A DNA stretch of 64,000 nt from Roseiarcus sp963813555 (GTDB taxonomy: Bacteria > Pseudomonadota > Alphaproteobacteria > Rhizobiales > Beijerinckiaceae), in assembly GCA_963813555.1 (NCBI GenBank), contig CAWEZX010000011.1:62001-126000 (forward strand). The letters run 5' to 3'. The position numbers were made by a program, and so were the translations under genes. Numbering within the stretch: position 1 is the first letter of the stretch; each line of letters begins with the position of its first letter. Shown piece by piece: positions 34,371 through 43,718 of this stretch. Below the pieces are notes generated by a model. It worked only from the letters and a program-made list of their open reading frames with translations, was not told the DNA's origin and did no database searches.

Positions 34371-34865
34371 CGCCCGGTCCCTCTCTGCGGGCTCAGGCTA
34401 TCACGGCGGGCTCCCGCCGCGAATCGCTCAAAGGCTCGATTTGACCACTGAAACGGCCGATAACCTGATTTCGCGGGCGCCTTGACGGTCTCATAGTACG
34501 TCGCAAGCGCAGATAGACCGGCCAATCGACAAGCGACGAGCATCGCACCCGCTCCCGCGCCTCATCCTCGGCGCTTTTCGAGACGAATTCGGAGCCCAGA
34601 TTGAACCGACCGTAGGGTTGGTTCGAGAGGACGCCCCGGCGAGCGTCAAAACCGTGACAGCCTACGGGAGCTTTCGCGACGCAGTTTGCGTGAACTCTAT
34701 CGCTATAAAACAGGGAGTTGAACCAGCCAAAATCGTCTTCCTGGGCCGATGATGCACAGGCGGGGTAATGGCGCTTCATCTTCGCAGCAGAGAATCCGGA
34801 CGCGCTACACGTGATTTGTGCTACCTCGAAGAGTCGCAAGGCTAAGATTAAATCGGCGGAAAGCG
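34371..34865. other. Intergenic, no supported gene
   Basis: One minus-strand frame of ~148 codons covers most of it, but its composition and start are not convincing. It separates IS debris from the LysR/pirin/DoxX block. Confidence 0.4.
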
Positions 34866-35762
34866 GTGCGCGATTTCAACGATCTCCAGTTTTTCTCGGC
34901 CGTCGTTCTTAATCAGGGCTTTTCGGCGGCCGCTCGTCTGCTCGGCGTGCCCAAATCACGCGTCAGTCGGCGCGTCGCTTTGTTGGAGGAGCGCCTTGGC
35001 GTGCGCCTCCTTGATCGAACGACCCGAGGCCTCGGTTTGACCCAAGTCGGCCAGCAGGTCTTCGAACACGCGCGCGCGGCGGTTATCGAAGCGGAGGCCG
35101 CCGAAGAGGCCGCGCTTCGAATGCAGAGCGAGCCTCGCGGACTTGTTCGACTGAGCTGCCCGCTCGGGCTTCAAGGCGCGATCGCGGGCCCCCTGCCGAG
35201 TTTCCTTGCCGCCTATCCGCAACTGCGGATTCAGTGCGTCGCGACCAATCGTCGGGTCGACCTGATTCACGAAGGGATCGATGTGGCGATCCGTGTTCGC
35301 GAACGTCTCGACACCGACGCTGAGTTGCAAATGAAACGGATCGGCCTAAGCAGGCGGATCCTCGTCGCCGGTTCGACTCTGTTGGCGAGCGAAGGCGAAC
35401 CCACGACGCCAGCGGAGCTTGGCAAGCTTCCCATTCTCCATCATGAGCAGCAGGGCGGCAACGTCTGGCATCTCACGAAGTACAACGGGGACACCCATAA
35501 CCTGGCGATCGACCCTCGCGTTGCGACAGGGAGTTTCGATATTCTGATAGCGGCAGCGTGCCAAGGCGCCGGAATTGCCTTGCTGCCGGCCACGAACTGT
35601 CGTGAAGCGCTTGCCGCCGGCGCACTGGTGCGCGTGCTGCCGGAGTGGAGCGGCATCGACGGCATCCTGCATCTTGTCTTTGCGTCGCGACGGGGCATGC
35701 TGCCTGCTGTGCGGGCCGTGATCGATTTCACCGCTGTAGCCTTGCAATCGTCGACCGATTAA
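34866..35762 (+). CDS. LysR-family transcriptional regulator
   Basis: This is a 298-residue LysR protein from GTG 34866, chosen because the family begins VRDFNDLQFFSAVVLNQGFS. The winged HTH lies at 1-60 (AAARLLGVPKSRVSRRVALL, EERLGVRLLDRTTRGLGLTQ), with an effector domain from ~90 (VRLSCPLGLQGAIAGPLPSF, HEGIDVAIRVRERLDTDAEL). It precedes the pirin and DoxX genes on the same strand. LysR-pirin-DoxX sets are common in Proteobacteria, and LysR usually controls the other two. Confidence 0.88.
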   Translation: MRDFNDLQFFSAVVLNQGFSAAARLLGVPKSRVSRRVALLEERLGVRLLDRTTRGLGLTQVGQQVFEHARAAVIEAEAAEEAALRMQSEPRGLVRLSCPLGLQGAIAGPLPSFLAAYPQLRIQCVATNRRVDLIHEGIDVAIRVRERLDTDAELQMKRIGLSRRILVAGSTLLASEGEPTTPAELGKLPILHHEQQGGNVWHLTKYNGDTHNLAIDPRVATGSFDILIAAACQGAGIALLPATNCREALAAGALVRVLPEWSGIDGILHLVFASRRGMLPAVRAVIDFTAVALQSSTD

Positions 35763-35894
35763 TAGCGGAGTGGCCGCGAGCGTTCACTGGATAGAACGCG
35801 CCGTCCTTAATCTGCTGACTAATCATGCGATCGGTTCAGCGCCATAACCATTCCCGAAGCGGATACCCATCGTGTCCGAAGTCGAGGAGCGGTT

Positions 35895-36595
35895 ATGTTG
35901 CAGCTTCGGTCCAAAGACACGCTCGATCGCGCGCGGATCGCAGCTGGCTGAAGGCGCGCCACCACTTAGTCGTTTCGGCCAACGGCAACAAGGCGAACAG
36001 CGCGCTTGGCGCCCTCGTGGTCTGGAACGACGACGAGATTGCGCCCGGCGCAGGCTTTGGCCGTCATTCCCATGCGGACATGGAAATCGTCACCTATGTC
36101 CGCCAAGGCGCGGTGACGCACGAAGATAGCGCTGGAAATGTCGGCCGGACTGTAGCTGGCGACGTTCAGGTTATTAGCGCTGGTGCCGGAATCAGTCATT
36201 CCGAGCACAATCGCGACAAGGACCCCCTCAAGCTCTTCCAGATATGGTTGCTTCCGCGCCACCCCGGCGGCACGCCGCGATGGGACAGTCGCAAATTCCC
36301 CAAAACGGATCGCGCCGGACGCCTCATCGAACTGGCAAGCGGAGATCCGCGCAGTGCCGATACCCTGCTGATTCGCGCCGATGCGCGAGTCCTGGGCGCC
36401 ACGCTTCTTGCCGGGACCACACTCACCCACGCGTCGGCCCGATATCGGCACACCTATCTCGCCCCAGCCCAGGGCGTGATCCTTGTCAACGGGCATCGGG
36501 TTGCCGTCGGTGACGGCGTCGCCGCCATCGACGAGCCCGAACTGACCATCGCGGCCGACGAGAATGCTGAGTTCATTCTCGTCGACACCGCCTGA
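35895..36595 (+). pseudogene. Pirin-family protein, frameshifted near the start
   Basis: A strong ribosome site and start (GAGGAGCGGTT ATG, 35895) give MLQLRSKDTLDRAR, then a stop. In the neighbouring frame the pirin body follows at once: RSWLKARHHLVVSANGNKAN, IAPGAGFGRHSHADMEIVTY (metal His), GDVQVISAGAGISHSEHNRD and KLFQIWLLPRHPGG. A one-base gain in CGCGCGCGG (about 35932) accounts for it. Pirins are cupins, some with quercetinase activity. A sequencing error in this GC repeat is quite possible. Confidence 0.82.
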
Positions 36596-36622
36596 ACTCA
36601 CAAGAGCAGAAGGAGTAAAGCC

Positions 36623-37048
36623 ATGGACGTCACTCGCTATCTTCCTTTCATTGGCCGCCTATTGATCGGCCTTCCGTTTGCCTTGAGCGGCTTCGGCAAG
36701 CTCGCCGCTTACGGTGTGACGACAGGGTATATCGCCTCAGTCGACCTGCCGGTCCCGCCCCTGGCCTTTGCGGTGGCCGTAGCCGTTGAGCTCGGCGGCG
36801 GTCTCCTGCTGGTCGCCGGCTATCAAACGCTCTACGTCGCAGTCGCGCTGGCGTTGTTCTCGATCGCGACAGCCTTGTCGTTCCACAACAACTTCGCCGA
36901 TCAAAATCAGATGATCCACTTCCTCAAGAATGTCATGATGGCGGGGGGTCTGCTTCAGATCGTGGCCTTTGGCGCGGGAGCGTTCAGTCTCGACAATCGT
37001 CTCTTGAAGGGTCACGGGACAATTGCGGCTTTAGCGCCTGCCAGCTGA
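36623..37048 (+). CDS. DoxX-family membrane protein
   Basis: This 141-residue protein has four hydrophobic helices: YLPFIGRLLIGLPFALSGFG, PLAFAVAVAVELGGGLLLVA, LYVAVALALFSIATALSFH and VMMAGGLLQIVAFGAGAFSL. The conserved NNFADQNQMIHFLKN segment lies between helices 3 and 4. An excellent ribosome site (AAGGAG) precedes ATG 36623. It directly follows pirin. DoxX proteins are linked to respiratory or redox-stress functions, but the biochemical role is uncertain. Confidence 0.88.
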   Translation: MDVTRYLPFIGRLLIGLPFALSGFGKLAAYGVTTGYIASVDLPVPPLAFAVAVAVELGGGLLLVAGYQTLYVAVALALFSIATALSFHNNFADQNQMIHFLKNVMMAGGLLQIVAFGAGAFSLDNRLLKGHGTIAALAPAS

Positions 37049-37289
37049 TCCGCGCGGCCTTGACTGCTACCGGGCAGCAGGTACAGGGCGTCGCTGCAGT
37101 GGACGTCGCACGACGTCCGCTGCAGCGCCCGAACGACGGATCGACGCCGGCGAACAGTTCGCTTGAATCTGCTCGATGTCGCCAAGGGTGCGGACATCAA
37201 CGATTTGAAATAGGAGTGGGCCCTCGACGTAATGACAGGCGTTCAACCTTTTTTGACCGTTCGAACATCCGGCATGAGCCTAACTTTAT

Positions 37290-37640
37290 CAATGAAGTTT
37301 GCGAGCAAAGGCGAGGTATTGTCCCGTCGCACGCCAGTGCACGTCGCACGGTCACGTTCAAATCTACCACGGGCAAGATGACGGCAAATTCAGGGCATCG
37401 CCACCGTGTGCTTCTAAGGACTCAGCCGACGCCCAGTCCGGTCGACACGAGACTGAGGATCGCCTCGTTCAGTCCCTCCTGAACGACCGGCGCCGCGATA
37501 ACATGCCTCCATCATAGATCGTAGAACGCCGGCTTGTCCTTCATGGAAACCAGACAAAGGCCGCGTCCACCAGGTCCCGGAGGCGGAGTGTCTTTAACTT
37601 GGCGAGAGGATGTCTTTTAGGGACGGCCGGCTGGACACGG
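37290..37640 (-). pseudogene. LysR-family effector-domain remnant
   Basis: On the minus strand, scattered frames give RHPLAKLKTLRLRDLVDAAF VWFP, then VVQEGLNEAILSLVSTGLGV. These are two hallmark segments of the LysR effector domain (HPLA..LRDL...FVWFP and QEA....LSLVATGLGVGLVP), in the right order. Several frameshifts separate them and the HTH part is not found. Confidence 0.5.
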
Positions 37641-38005
37641 GTGTTTCAGGTTGATTCGCTGACCCTTGTAATATGAGCGATATCAAAGGTTTCCGCCACC
37701 GATCGGTGTCGGACCCCACGCCGATTTAGAGGCGGGCTTTTGCACAAAGCGCGGCCGCACTTGATGGCAATCGGGCTATCTATTCAGGCTGTCGCTGTGC
37801 GCACGCTGATCCGGGAATGAAGAGCAGGCCTGGCGCCCATTTCCTCAGAGTTAGTTTCTGACTGAGAGTGGGAAAATCTGCATATCGTACGTGCAAGGAT
37901 TCTAGTTGGCTCGCGATGCGCCGACCCCAACATTGCCTCGACGCTTCTCCCGGCTCTGAATGTTCGGGGGCGATCGGGCCCGGAGGCGACGCATGAGGAA
38001 ATTCA
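37641..38005. other. Intergenic, no supported gene
   Basis: This may contain more of the decayed LysR gene and the promoter of the oxidoreductase at 38006. No clear promoter boxes or folds stood out. Confidence 0.35.
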
Positions 38006-39036
38006 ATGTCAGGAAATCGGCAAGTTTGGCTCAAGTCGCGTCCGAATGGTATTCCGCAGGCTGAAAATTTTGACATTCGAGACGGCGATGCGCCCTCAAT
38101 TGCGGAGGGCGAGTTCCTCATTCGGAACCACTATCTTTCCAGCGACCCCGCGGCGCGTGGATGGATCGCCGACGCCAGCAATTATTGGCCCCGCATCGAA
38201 ATTGGCGACACGATGCGCGCCTTCGCGGTTGGCGAGGTGGTTGAGAGCCGAAATCCTCGCTATGCAGTCGGTGAGAAACTTATGGGTTTGTTCGGCTGGC
38301 AGGAATACGCCGCGGCGTCCGACCGGCATGTCAACCTTAGGATGCGCGGAGCGATCTGCCGCTCTCATTGTACCTCGGCGTCCTCGGACTCAACGGATTT
38401 ACTGCCTATTTCGGTCTCCTCGACGTCGGCGAGCCCAAGGCCGGGGACACCGTCGTCGTTTCGACCGCTGCGGGCGCGGTTGGGTCTTGCGTAGGGCAGA
38501 TCGCCAAGATCAAGGGTTGCCGCACGGTAAGGATAGCGGGCGGACCCGAAAAAGCGCGCCAATGCCTCGAGGAGTTCGGTTATGACGCCGCCATCGACTA
38601 CAAAGGCGAGGGCGACCTCGACGAAGCGTTGCGCCGCGCTTGCCCTGATGGCGTCCATGTTTATTTCGACAACACGTCGGGATCAATTTCGGACGCTGTA
38701 TTGCGTAATCTGGCGCTTGGCGCACGCACCGTAATCTGCGACACGGCGTCTTATCCGAGTTGGAATCCATGGAATGCGGGCCCGCGGCCGGAGCGCCACC
38801 TGCTGGTGAAACGCGCCCGGATGCAAGGTTTCCTCGCCACTGATTTCATGAACCGCTTTCCGGAGGCCGAGGCGCAGATTTCGCGATGGATCAAGGAGGG
38901 ACGCGTCAACTACCGCGAGGAGATGCACGAAGGTCTGGAGCATGCCCCAGGCTCTCTGCAGCGTCTCTACAAAGGCGAAAATGCGGGCAAGTTCGTGATT
39001 AGGTTGCCTGCGGCAAGGGGCACAGCCAACGCGTAA
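38006..39036 (+). pseudogene. NADP-dependent medium-chain oxidoreductase (CurA-like), frameshifted
   Basis: ATG 38006 follows GAGGAA. The N-terminal half (MSGNRQVWLKSRPNGIPQAE, NHYLSSDPAARGWIADA) is typical of zinc-free NADPH-dependent alkenal/curcumin reductases. After VNLRMRG (about 38350) the frame changes to LPLSLYLGVLGLNGFTAYFG, VVSTAAGAVGSCVGQIAKIK (NADP loop) and VYFDNTSGSISDAV. A one-base indel splits it. It is convergent with the TetR gene at 39055. Confidence 0.82.
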
Positions 39037-39054
39037 GCGAGGCCGAGGGCAAAT

Positions 39055-39777
39055 TTAATTCGCCTCCGACATGCCTTTTCCGGAACGAACGAACAGAAAA
39101 TCGCAAACCAGGTCCGCGATCTGCTCGACATGCGAGCGGGTGAAGGGGTCATGCCCGGTCACGCGTTTATATTCGGGCGCCAGCGAAAACGCGGCTGTCG
39201 CGATGCCGATAGTGCAATAGTGGAGTTGGCCGGGGTCGCCGGGCCTGACGATTCCCAGCGCCTGGGCTTCCCGTATTAGCTTTGTACTGATCGCGAAGTG
39301 TCGCGAGACATGACGCTTGATCAGCCAGACAAGGCGTTCGCTTTCCCTGCGGCCCTCCATGGTCATCAAGCGATGAAGCTGCGGATTCTCTGCCGAGTAT
39401 TTGACGAACTCGCGCACGACCAGTCGCAGCTTCGTGGCGGCATCGACCCCATCGAGTCCGCGAATGCGGTTACCCAGCCGGGTGAAAAAGCCGATGGCGA
39501 GTTCATCCATAACCGCCATCCAAAGTTCTTCTTTGGTCTTGAAGTGATAGGTCGCCAACTGGTGCTGTACGCCCGCATCTTTAGCGACGCTGCGCAACGA
39601 CGCGCCTTCGAAACCGATCGTGGAAAAAGCTTCGCGCGCTGCGGCGATGATCCGGGTGCGCGTATCCGCTTTGGGCGCACTCGCTCCACGCGTTCGAGGC
39701 GCGCGTTCGGCCTCCTGCGGCTTCGCAGGCTTCGGTGGTTTTAGGTCCGTCGAAAAAAATGACTTGCCATTCGGCAA
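39055..39777 (-). CDS. TetR/AcrR-family transcriptional regulator
   Basis: This 240-residue protein has a basic N-terminal extension, then the HTH (RIIAAAREAFSTIGFEGASL, RSVAKDAGVQHQLATYHFKT) and an all-helical ligand domain. ATG 39777 has a strong AGGAGG nine bases upstream. It is divergent from the FAD monooxygenase gene at 39923, and the shared intergenic region contains repeated ATTTGCC half-sites, so it is the likely repressor of that catabolic operon. Confidence 0.88.
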   Translation of the reverse strand: MPNGKSFFSTDLKPPKPAKPQEAERAPRTRGASAPKADTRTRIIAAAREAFSTIGFEGASLRSVAKDAGVQHQLATYHFKTKEELWMAVMDELAIGFFTRLGNRIRGLDGVDAATKLRLVVREFVKYSAENPQLHRLMTMEGRRESERLVWLIKRHVSRHFAISTKLIREAQALGIVRPGDPGQLHYCTIGIATAAFSLAPEYKRVTGHDPFTRSHVEQIADLVCDFLFVRSGKGMSEAN

Positions 39778-39806
39778 ATTTTCCTCCTATATGATTTGCC
39801 AAGTGT
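39764..39806. promoter_or_regulatory. Candidate TetR operator with repeated ATTTGCC half-sites
   Basis: ACTTGCC ATTC GGCAAAT forms an inverted repeat that overlaps the TetR start codon. A third half-site, ATTTGCCAAGTG, follows about 20 bp later, with TATATG between them as a possible -10. The arrangement would let the regulator block both its own gene and the divergent monooxygenase promoter. Confidence 0.45.
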
Positions 39807-39922
39807 AAAGCGCGGCAACTCAAAAGGGAAGAGGGCCAGCTTCGGATCTCCGAATGCCTGGACATAAATCGGTGGACCGGCGTGGGGAGCAAGTCACCCA
39901 GCCGGAGATGTGGAGGAAGCCC

Positions 39923-41578
39923 ATGAAGGAAGTTCCTGTCCTGATTGCGGGCGGCGGCCCGGTTGGCATGACGTTGGCCAAGACGCTCGCGTCATTCGGC
40001 ATCGAATGCATGCTCGTCGAGAAAAATCCATCAACGACGCGCCATCCAAAGATGGATATTACAAATTCACGCAGCATGGAATTGTTTCGAAAGCTTGGGG
40101 TGTCGAAACACCTGCGCGACGTCGCGGTTCCAGAGACAAACAATTTCGACGTATCGTGGATCACGTCCCTTTCCGGACACGAACTGCACCGGTTTCGCTA
40201 TCCGAGCGTCGAGCAGGCGAGGGCGATCATTCGCGAGCGCAATGACGGCTCGCAGCCGGTTGAGCCGGCAATGCGGGTTTCCCAGGTCGCCATCGAACCC
40301 GTTCTTAAGCGCGCGATCGAGGCGGAGCCGAAGGTCGATGTGCGGTTCGGCGTCACCTTCGACGACCTTGTCCAAGATAAGGATTCCGTGATTGCGACCT
40401 TGAGGGACGCCGAAACCGGCCAGACCGAGAAAATTAAGTGCCAATATCTGGTTGGCTGCGACGGTGGCATCAGTCAGGTCCGCACTTGCCTCGACATCCG
40501 TTATGACGGCATTGCCCGGGTCGCTCAGCTTTACATGGTGCATTTCCGTTCCGACGCCCGCGACGTGCTTCAGCCATCGGGCATCGCGTGGCACTATCAG
40601 ACGTCGCAGGCGACGATGATTGCGCAGAACGATCGCGACACTTGGACTCTGCACACATTTCTCCCGCCCGACGTCCGGCTCGACGAAATCGATCCGATGG
40701 CGCTGGTGCATCGCTTCGCGGGACGACCATTCGCCTTCGAGACTCTCGTCGCGAATCCCTGGAACCCACATTTGCTCGTTACCGAGAGCTACGGTCGCGG
40801 GCGAGTCTTCCTCGCGGGCGACTCGGCCCACCAATTCATTCCCACAGGCGGCTATGGAATGAATACGGGTATTGGTGATGCCTTGGACATCGGCTGGAAG
40901 TTGGCCGCGACTTTGAAGGGCTATGCGGGGCCGGCTCTTCTGAAGTCCTACGATCGAGAACGTCGTCCTGTGGGGCTGCGCAATTGTCAGGCCGCCTGGC
41001 GTCACATGTCGACACGATTGGCGATCGGGAAAGCGTACGAGGACCTCGCCAATTCCGAAGATGCTCAGAGGGACGTGGCCCTCGCCGAAGCGGGCGTCCG
41101 CATCAAGGAGCTCGGAAACGCGGAGAACGAAAGCTACGGCATCGAAATGGGCTACTGCTATGCAGACTCTCCGATCGTCGTGCCGGAGCCTCATGTCGAT
41201 GTCCCACGCGACCCAATTGCCTACGAGCCCACGACGCTGCCTGGCGCGCGGCTGCCGAACGTCTACTTTGCCGACGGCACGCCTTTGCATGACAAACTTG
41301 GGCTCTGGTTCTCACTGCTGGCGTTCGATGACGCCTCCACTGACCACATAGCAGCGGCTGCCGCCCGCCGGGGCGTCCCGCTGGAGATTATAAGGATCGC
41401 TGATCCCGAATTGGCGAAGATCTACCAGGCAAAATTTGTCCTGGTGCGGCCCGATCAGCATGTTTGCTGGCGCGGCAACGCCGAGGGCGATTCCGATCAA
41501 GCCGAATACCTGTTCATGCGTGCGCTGGGATGGCGGTCGGCGGGTGCGCCGAAACAACCCACGGCAATCGCTTCTTAG
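39923..41578 (+). CDS. FAD-dependent aromatic monooxygenase (PheA/TfdB/MhpA group)
   Basis: This 551-residue class A flavoprotein hydroxylates an aromatic ring using NAD(P)H and O2. The FAD loop is VLIAGGGPVGMTLAKTLASF, the DG motif is near YLVGCDGGISQVRTCL, and the GD motif is GRVFLAGDSAHQFIPTGGYG MNTGIGD. A thioredoxin-like C-terminal domain follows. ATG 39923 is preferred over 39854 because GTGGAGGAAG lies just upstream. It opens the aromatic catabolic block, and the extradiol dioxygenase downstream suggests the product is a catechol. Confidence 0.9.
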   Translation: MKEVPVLIAGGGPVGMTLAKTLASFGIECMLVEKNPSTTRHPKMDITNSRSMELFRKLGVSKHLRDVAVPETNNFDVSWITSLSGHELHRFRYPSVEQARAIIRERNDGSQPVEPAMRVSQVAIEPVLKRAIEAEPKVDVRFGVTFDDLVQDKDSVIATLRDAETGQTEKIKCQYLVGCDGGISQVRTCLDIRYDGIARVAQLYMVHFRSDARDVLQPSGIAWHYQTSQATMIAQNDRDTWTLHTFLPPDVRLDEIDPMALVHRFAGRPFAFETLVANPWNPHLLVTESYGRGRVFLAGDSAHQFIPTGGYGMNTGIGDALDIGWKLAATLKGYAGPALLKSYDRERRPVGLRNCQAAWRHMSTRLAIGKAYEDLANSEDAQRDVALAEAGVRIKELGNAENESYGIEMGYCYADSPIVVPEPHVDVPRDPIAYEPTTLPGARLPNVYFADGTPLHDKLGLWFSLLAFDDASTDHIAAAAARRGVPLEIIRIADPELAKIYQAKFVLVRPDQHVCWRGNAEGDSDQAEYLFMRALGWRSAGAPKQPTAIAS

Positions 41579-41615
41579 TCATGCCGATCGCGGCGATCCA
41601 AGGTGAGGCCAGCAG

Positions 41616-42683
41616 ATGACCGGCGAAAAGCTCAATTGGGACAACCTCCGTTACTTCTTGGCGGTCGCCCGCGCGGGAAAACTGACGGCTGCCGCGCGGC
41701 GTCTCGGCCAGGATCATACGACTGTCGGGCGCCGTATCGCTAGTCTGGAAAGCACTTTCCGTAGCAAGCTTTTTGAGCGGCGACCCGAAGGCTATCGCCT
41801 GACGGAGACCGGTCAGCGGCTGTACGAGAATGTCAAAAGGGTGGAGAGTTCCGTTTGTGAACTCCAGCGCGATCTCGCCGGACAGACGCAACATGTCGAA
41901 GGCGTCGTGCGCATAGGGACGCCCGATGATTTCGGCAACCTGTTCCTGGTTAAGCACATTGGCGAACTGCAGAGCCTACATCCGGGCCTGAAGATCGAAT
42001 TGATCACTTTGCCCTACACGCTCAGCGTATCCAAGCGTGAAGCCGACATTTCGATCGGCGTTGAAAGGCCGGCCGAAGGCCGCCTTTTCGTTCGAAGGCT
42101 GACCGACTTTGAAACGCGTCTCTACGCCACCCGAGACTATATCGACGCCCATGGCCCGATCGACCAACCGTCCGATCTCGCAAGGCAAACCTGGATCGGC
42201 TCCGTCAGCGACTTCAACGCCACCACCCTAACGGACGCCGCGACCGAGCTTGACTGCACGCCAACGCTGCGGTTCGCATGCTCGAGCCTCGCGGGGCAAC
42301 TCGCAGCCGCGATGGGCGGCGCGGGCGTCGCCATGCTTCCCCGCTATGTCGCCGACCAGGAAAGGTCGTTGGCGCCCGTTCTCCCGGACATCGTGAAGGC
42401 GATGAGAGCCTATCACATGGTGGTTCACGCCGATCTCAGGGATTTGCCGCGCGTTCGGGCGGTCACGAATTACATCGGTCAAAAGGTGGCCGAGGCGCGC
42501 GCGCTCTTCGTTCCTTCCCCCCTTCGTGCGAACCAATCCAAAACTCCATCGCTTCCCGCCTGGCTCGCTCCCGAGGCTCTTACGTCCGTGGCGGGGCAGG
42601 GGTGGGAAAGCGCGTCTGCGCTGGGGAGGTTCAAGCCAGCCGCGCTCGTCAACACGGTACGATTGAGCGCCGTTAGCGGCTGA
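41616..42683 (+). CDS. LysR-family regulator with long C-terminal tail
   Basis: The HTH lies at residues 6-65 (NLRYFLAVARAGKLTAAARR, LGQDHTTVGRRIASLESTFR) and the effector domain at ~95-300. The last ~50 residues (SPLRANQSKTPSLPAWLAPE and on) extend beyond the usual LysR length and have no obvious function; they may arise from a late frameshift. It lies 37 bp after the monooxygenase in the same direction and probably co-regulates the ring-cleavage genes. Confidence 0.85.
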   Translation: MTGEKLNWDNLRYFLAVARAGKLTAAARRLGQDHTTVGRRIASLESTFRSKLFERRPEGYRLTETGQRLYENVKRVESSVCELQRDLAGQTQHVEGVVRIGTPDDFGNLFLVKHIGELQSLHPGLKIELITLPYTLSVSKREADISIGVERPAEGRLFVRRLTDFETRLYATRDYIDAHGPIDQPSDLARQTWIGSVSDFNATTLTDAATELDCTPTLRFACSSLAGQLAAAMGGAGVAMLPRYVADQERSLAPVLPDIVKAMRAYHMVVHADLRDLPRVRAVTNYIGQKVAEARALFVPSPLRANQSKTPSLPAWLAPEALTSVAGQGWESASALGRFKPAALVNTVRLSAVSG

Positions 42684-42738
42684 GCCAAGGGCCTTACCCG
42701 CGCGTCGTCGAGGCGGCGAGCGACACTTTACGGAGAAA

Positions 42739-43641
42739 ATGATGGCAAGAATTTTCGATCCGAAGGTTTTTCAACTCGGCTACGTCGGCCTCGGATGCAC
42801 GGATCTCGAAAAGACCACTACGCACTACGAGAGCATCCTGGGCCTGTCGGAGACCGCCAACGGGCACGACAAGGAGGTTTATCTCTCGGTCGGCTACGAG
42901 CATCACAACGTCGTCCTCAAGAAAACCGACCAGAAGTCGCTGCTGAACCTTGGCTACCAACTCAAGCCGAATATCGAGATCGCGAACTTTGCGAGAGGTC
43001 TTCGCGATCTCGGCTTGCGTCCCGAGACAAAATCGGACAGCCAGCCCGGCATCGCGTCCCTGATCGAGGTCGAGGTCGTCTCCGGCCACCTCCTTCAATT
43101 CTATTCACATATTGAATTGCCCGCGCCTGGATTCAGGGAAGGTGGCGTCGCTCCCTTGCGCCTCGGACATGTCGCGGTGATCAGCCCGGAGGCCGACAAA
43201 CTGCGAAGGTTCTACGAGGACTTCCTTGGCTTTTGGTACACGGACGAATTCGAAGGCATCGCGACGTTCCTGACATGCAACCGCGATCACCACGTCATCA
43301 ACTTTGTGCACATCCCCGAGTTGAGAGTTCACCACATCGCCTTCCAACTGAAAGACAGCGCGGCTCATCCGTCCGCGTGCGACAAGCTGACCCGCGCCCG
43401 CACGCCAACGCTCTGGGGGCCTTCCCGTCATACCGCGGGTCACAATCTGGCCTCTTACCATTACGATCCCGAGCGCGTCTTGATCGAGCTCTACACCGAG
43501 ATGGACGTATTCATACCGGAGTTGGGCATGTGCGAGGCGCGTCCCTGGCACGAGCACTTTCCGATGAAGCCTCGCGCCTGGAAGCTCACGAAACTCAACG
43601 CATGGGGCTCCGAGTTCGCGTTCAATCTTGGACAGGGGTAA
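42739..43641 (+). CDS. Extradiol ring-cleavage dioxygenase (VOC family)
   Basis: This is a two-domain type I extradiol dioxygenase of 300 residues. Predicted Fe(II) ligands are His144 (RLGHVAVIS), His198 or His199 (RVHHIAFQ) and Glu250 (VLIELYTE), the 2-His-1-carboxylate triad of catechol 2,3-dioxygenase relatives. His231/His241 and Tyr252 fall in the region of the usual active-site acid/base residues. Two ATG codons are adjacent (42739, 42742), with GGAG upstream. It cleaves a catechol next to the hydroxyls, yielding a substrate for the FAH-family enzyme that follows. Confidence 0.9.
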   Translation: MMARIFDPKVFQLGYVGLGCTDLEKTTTHYESILGLSETANGHDKEVYLSVGYEHHNVVLKKTDQKSLLNLGYQLKPNIEIANFARGLRDLGLRPETKSDSQPGIASLIEVEVVSGHLLQFYSHIELPAPGFREGGVAPLRLGHVAVISPEADKLRRFYEDFLGFWYTDEFEGIATFLTCNRDHHVINFVHIPELRVHHIAFQLKDSAAHPSACDKLTRARTPTLWGPSRHTAGHNLASYHYDPERVLIELYTEMDVFIPELGMCEARPWHEHFPMKPRAWKLTKLNAWGSEFAFNLGQG

Positions 43642-43718
43642 CGGCGGTCGGCTGTCGGTAACTGGCTGAAGCTTGGGCCATCCTCCGCGCAAGCAATGAC
43701 ATTCGAAAAGGAAAGAGC

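Noticed and set aside
34393..34839. 148-codon minus-strand frame
   Set aside because: No convincing start signal, no recognisable domain, and composition unlike neighbouring genes.
37060..37482. 140-codon plus-strand frame after DoxX
   Set aside because: It overlaps the minus-strand LysR remnant, which explains the sequence better.
40067..41290. 407-codon minus-strand frame
   Set aside because: It is the shadow of the FAD monooxygenase; no domain and no ribosome site.
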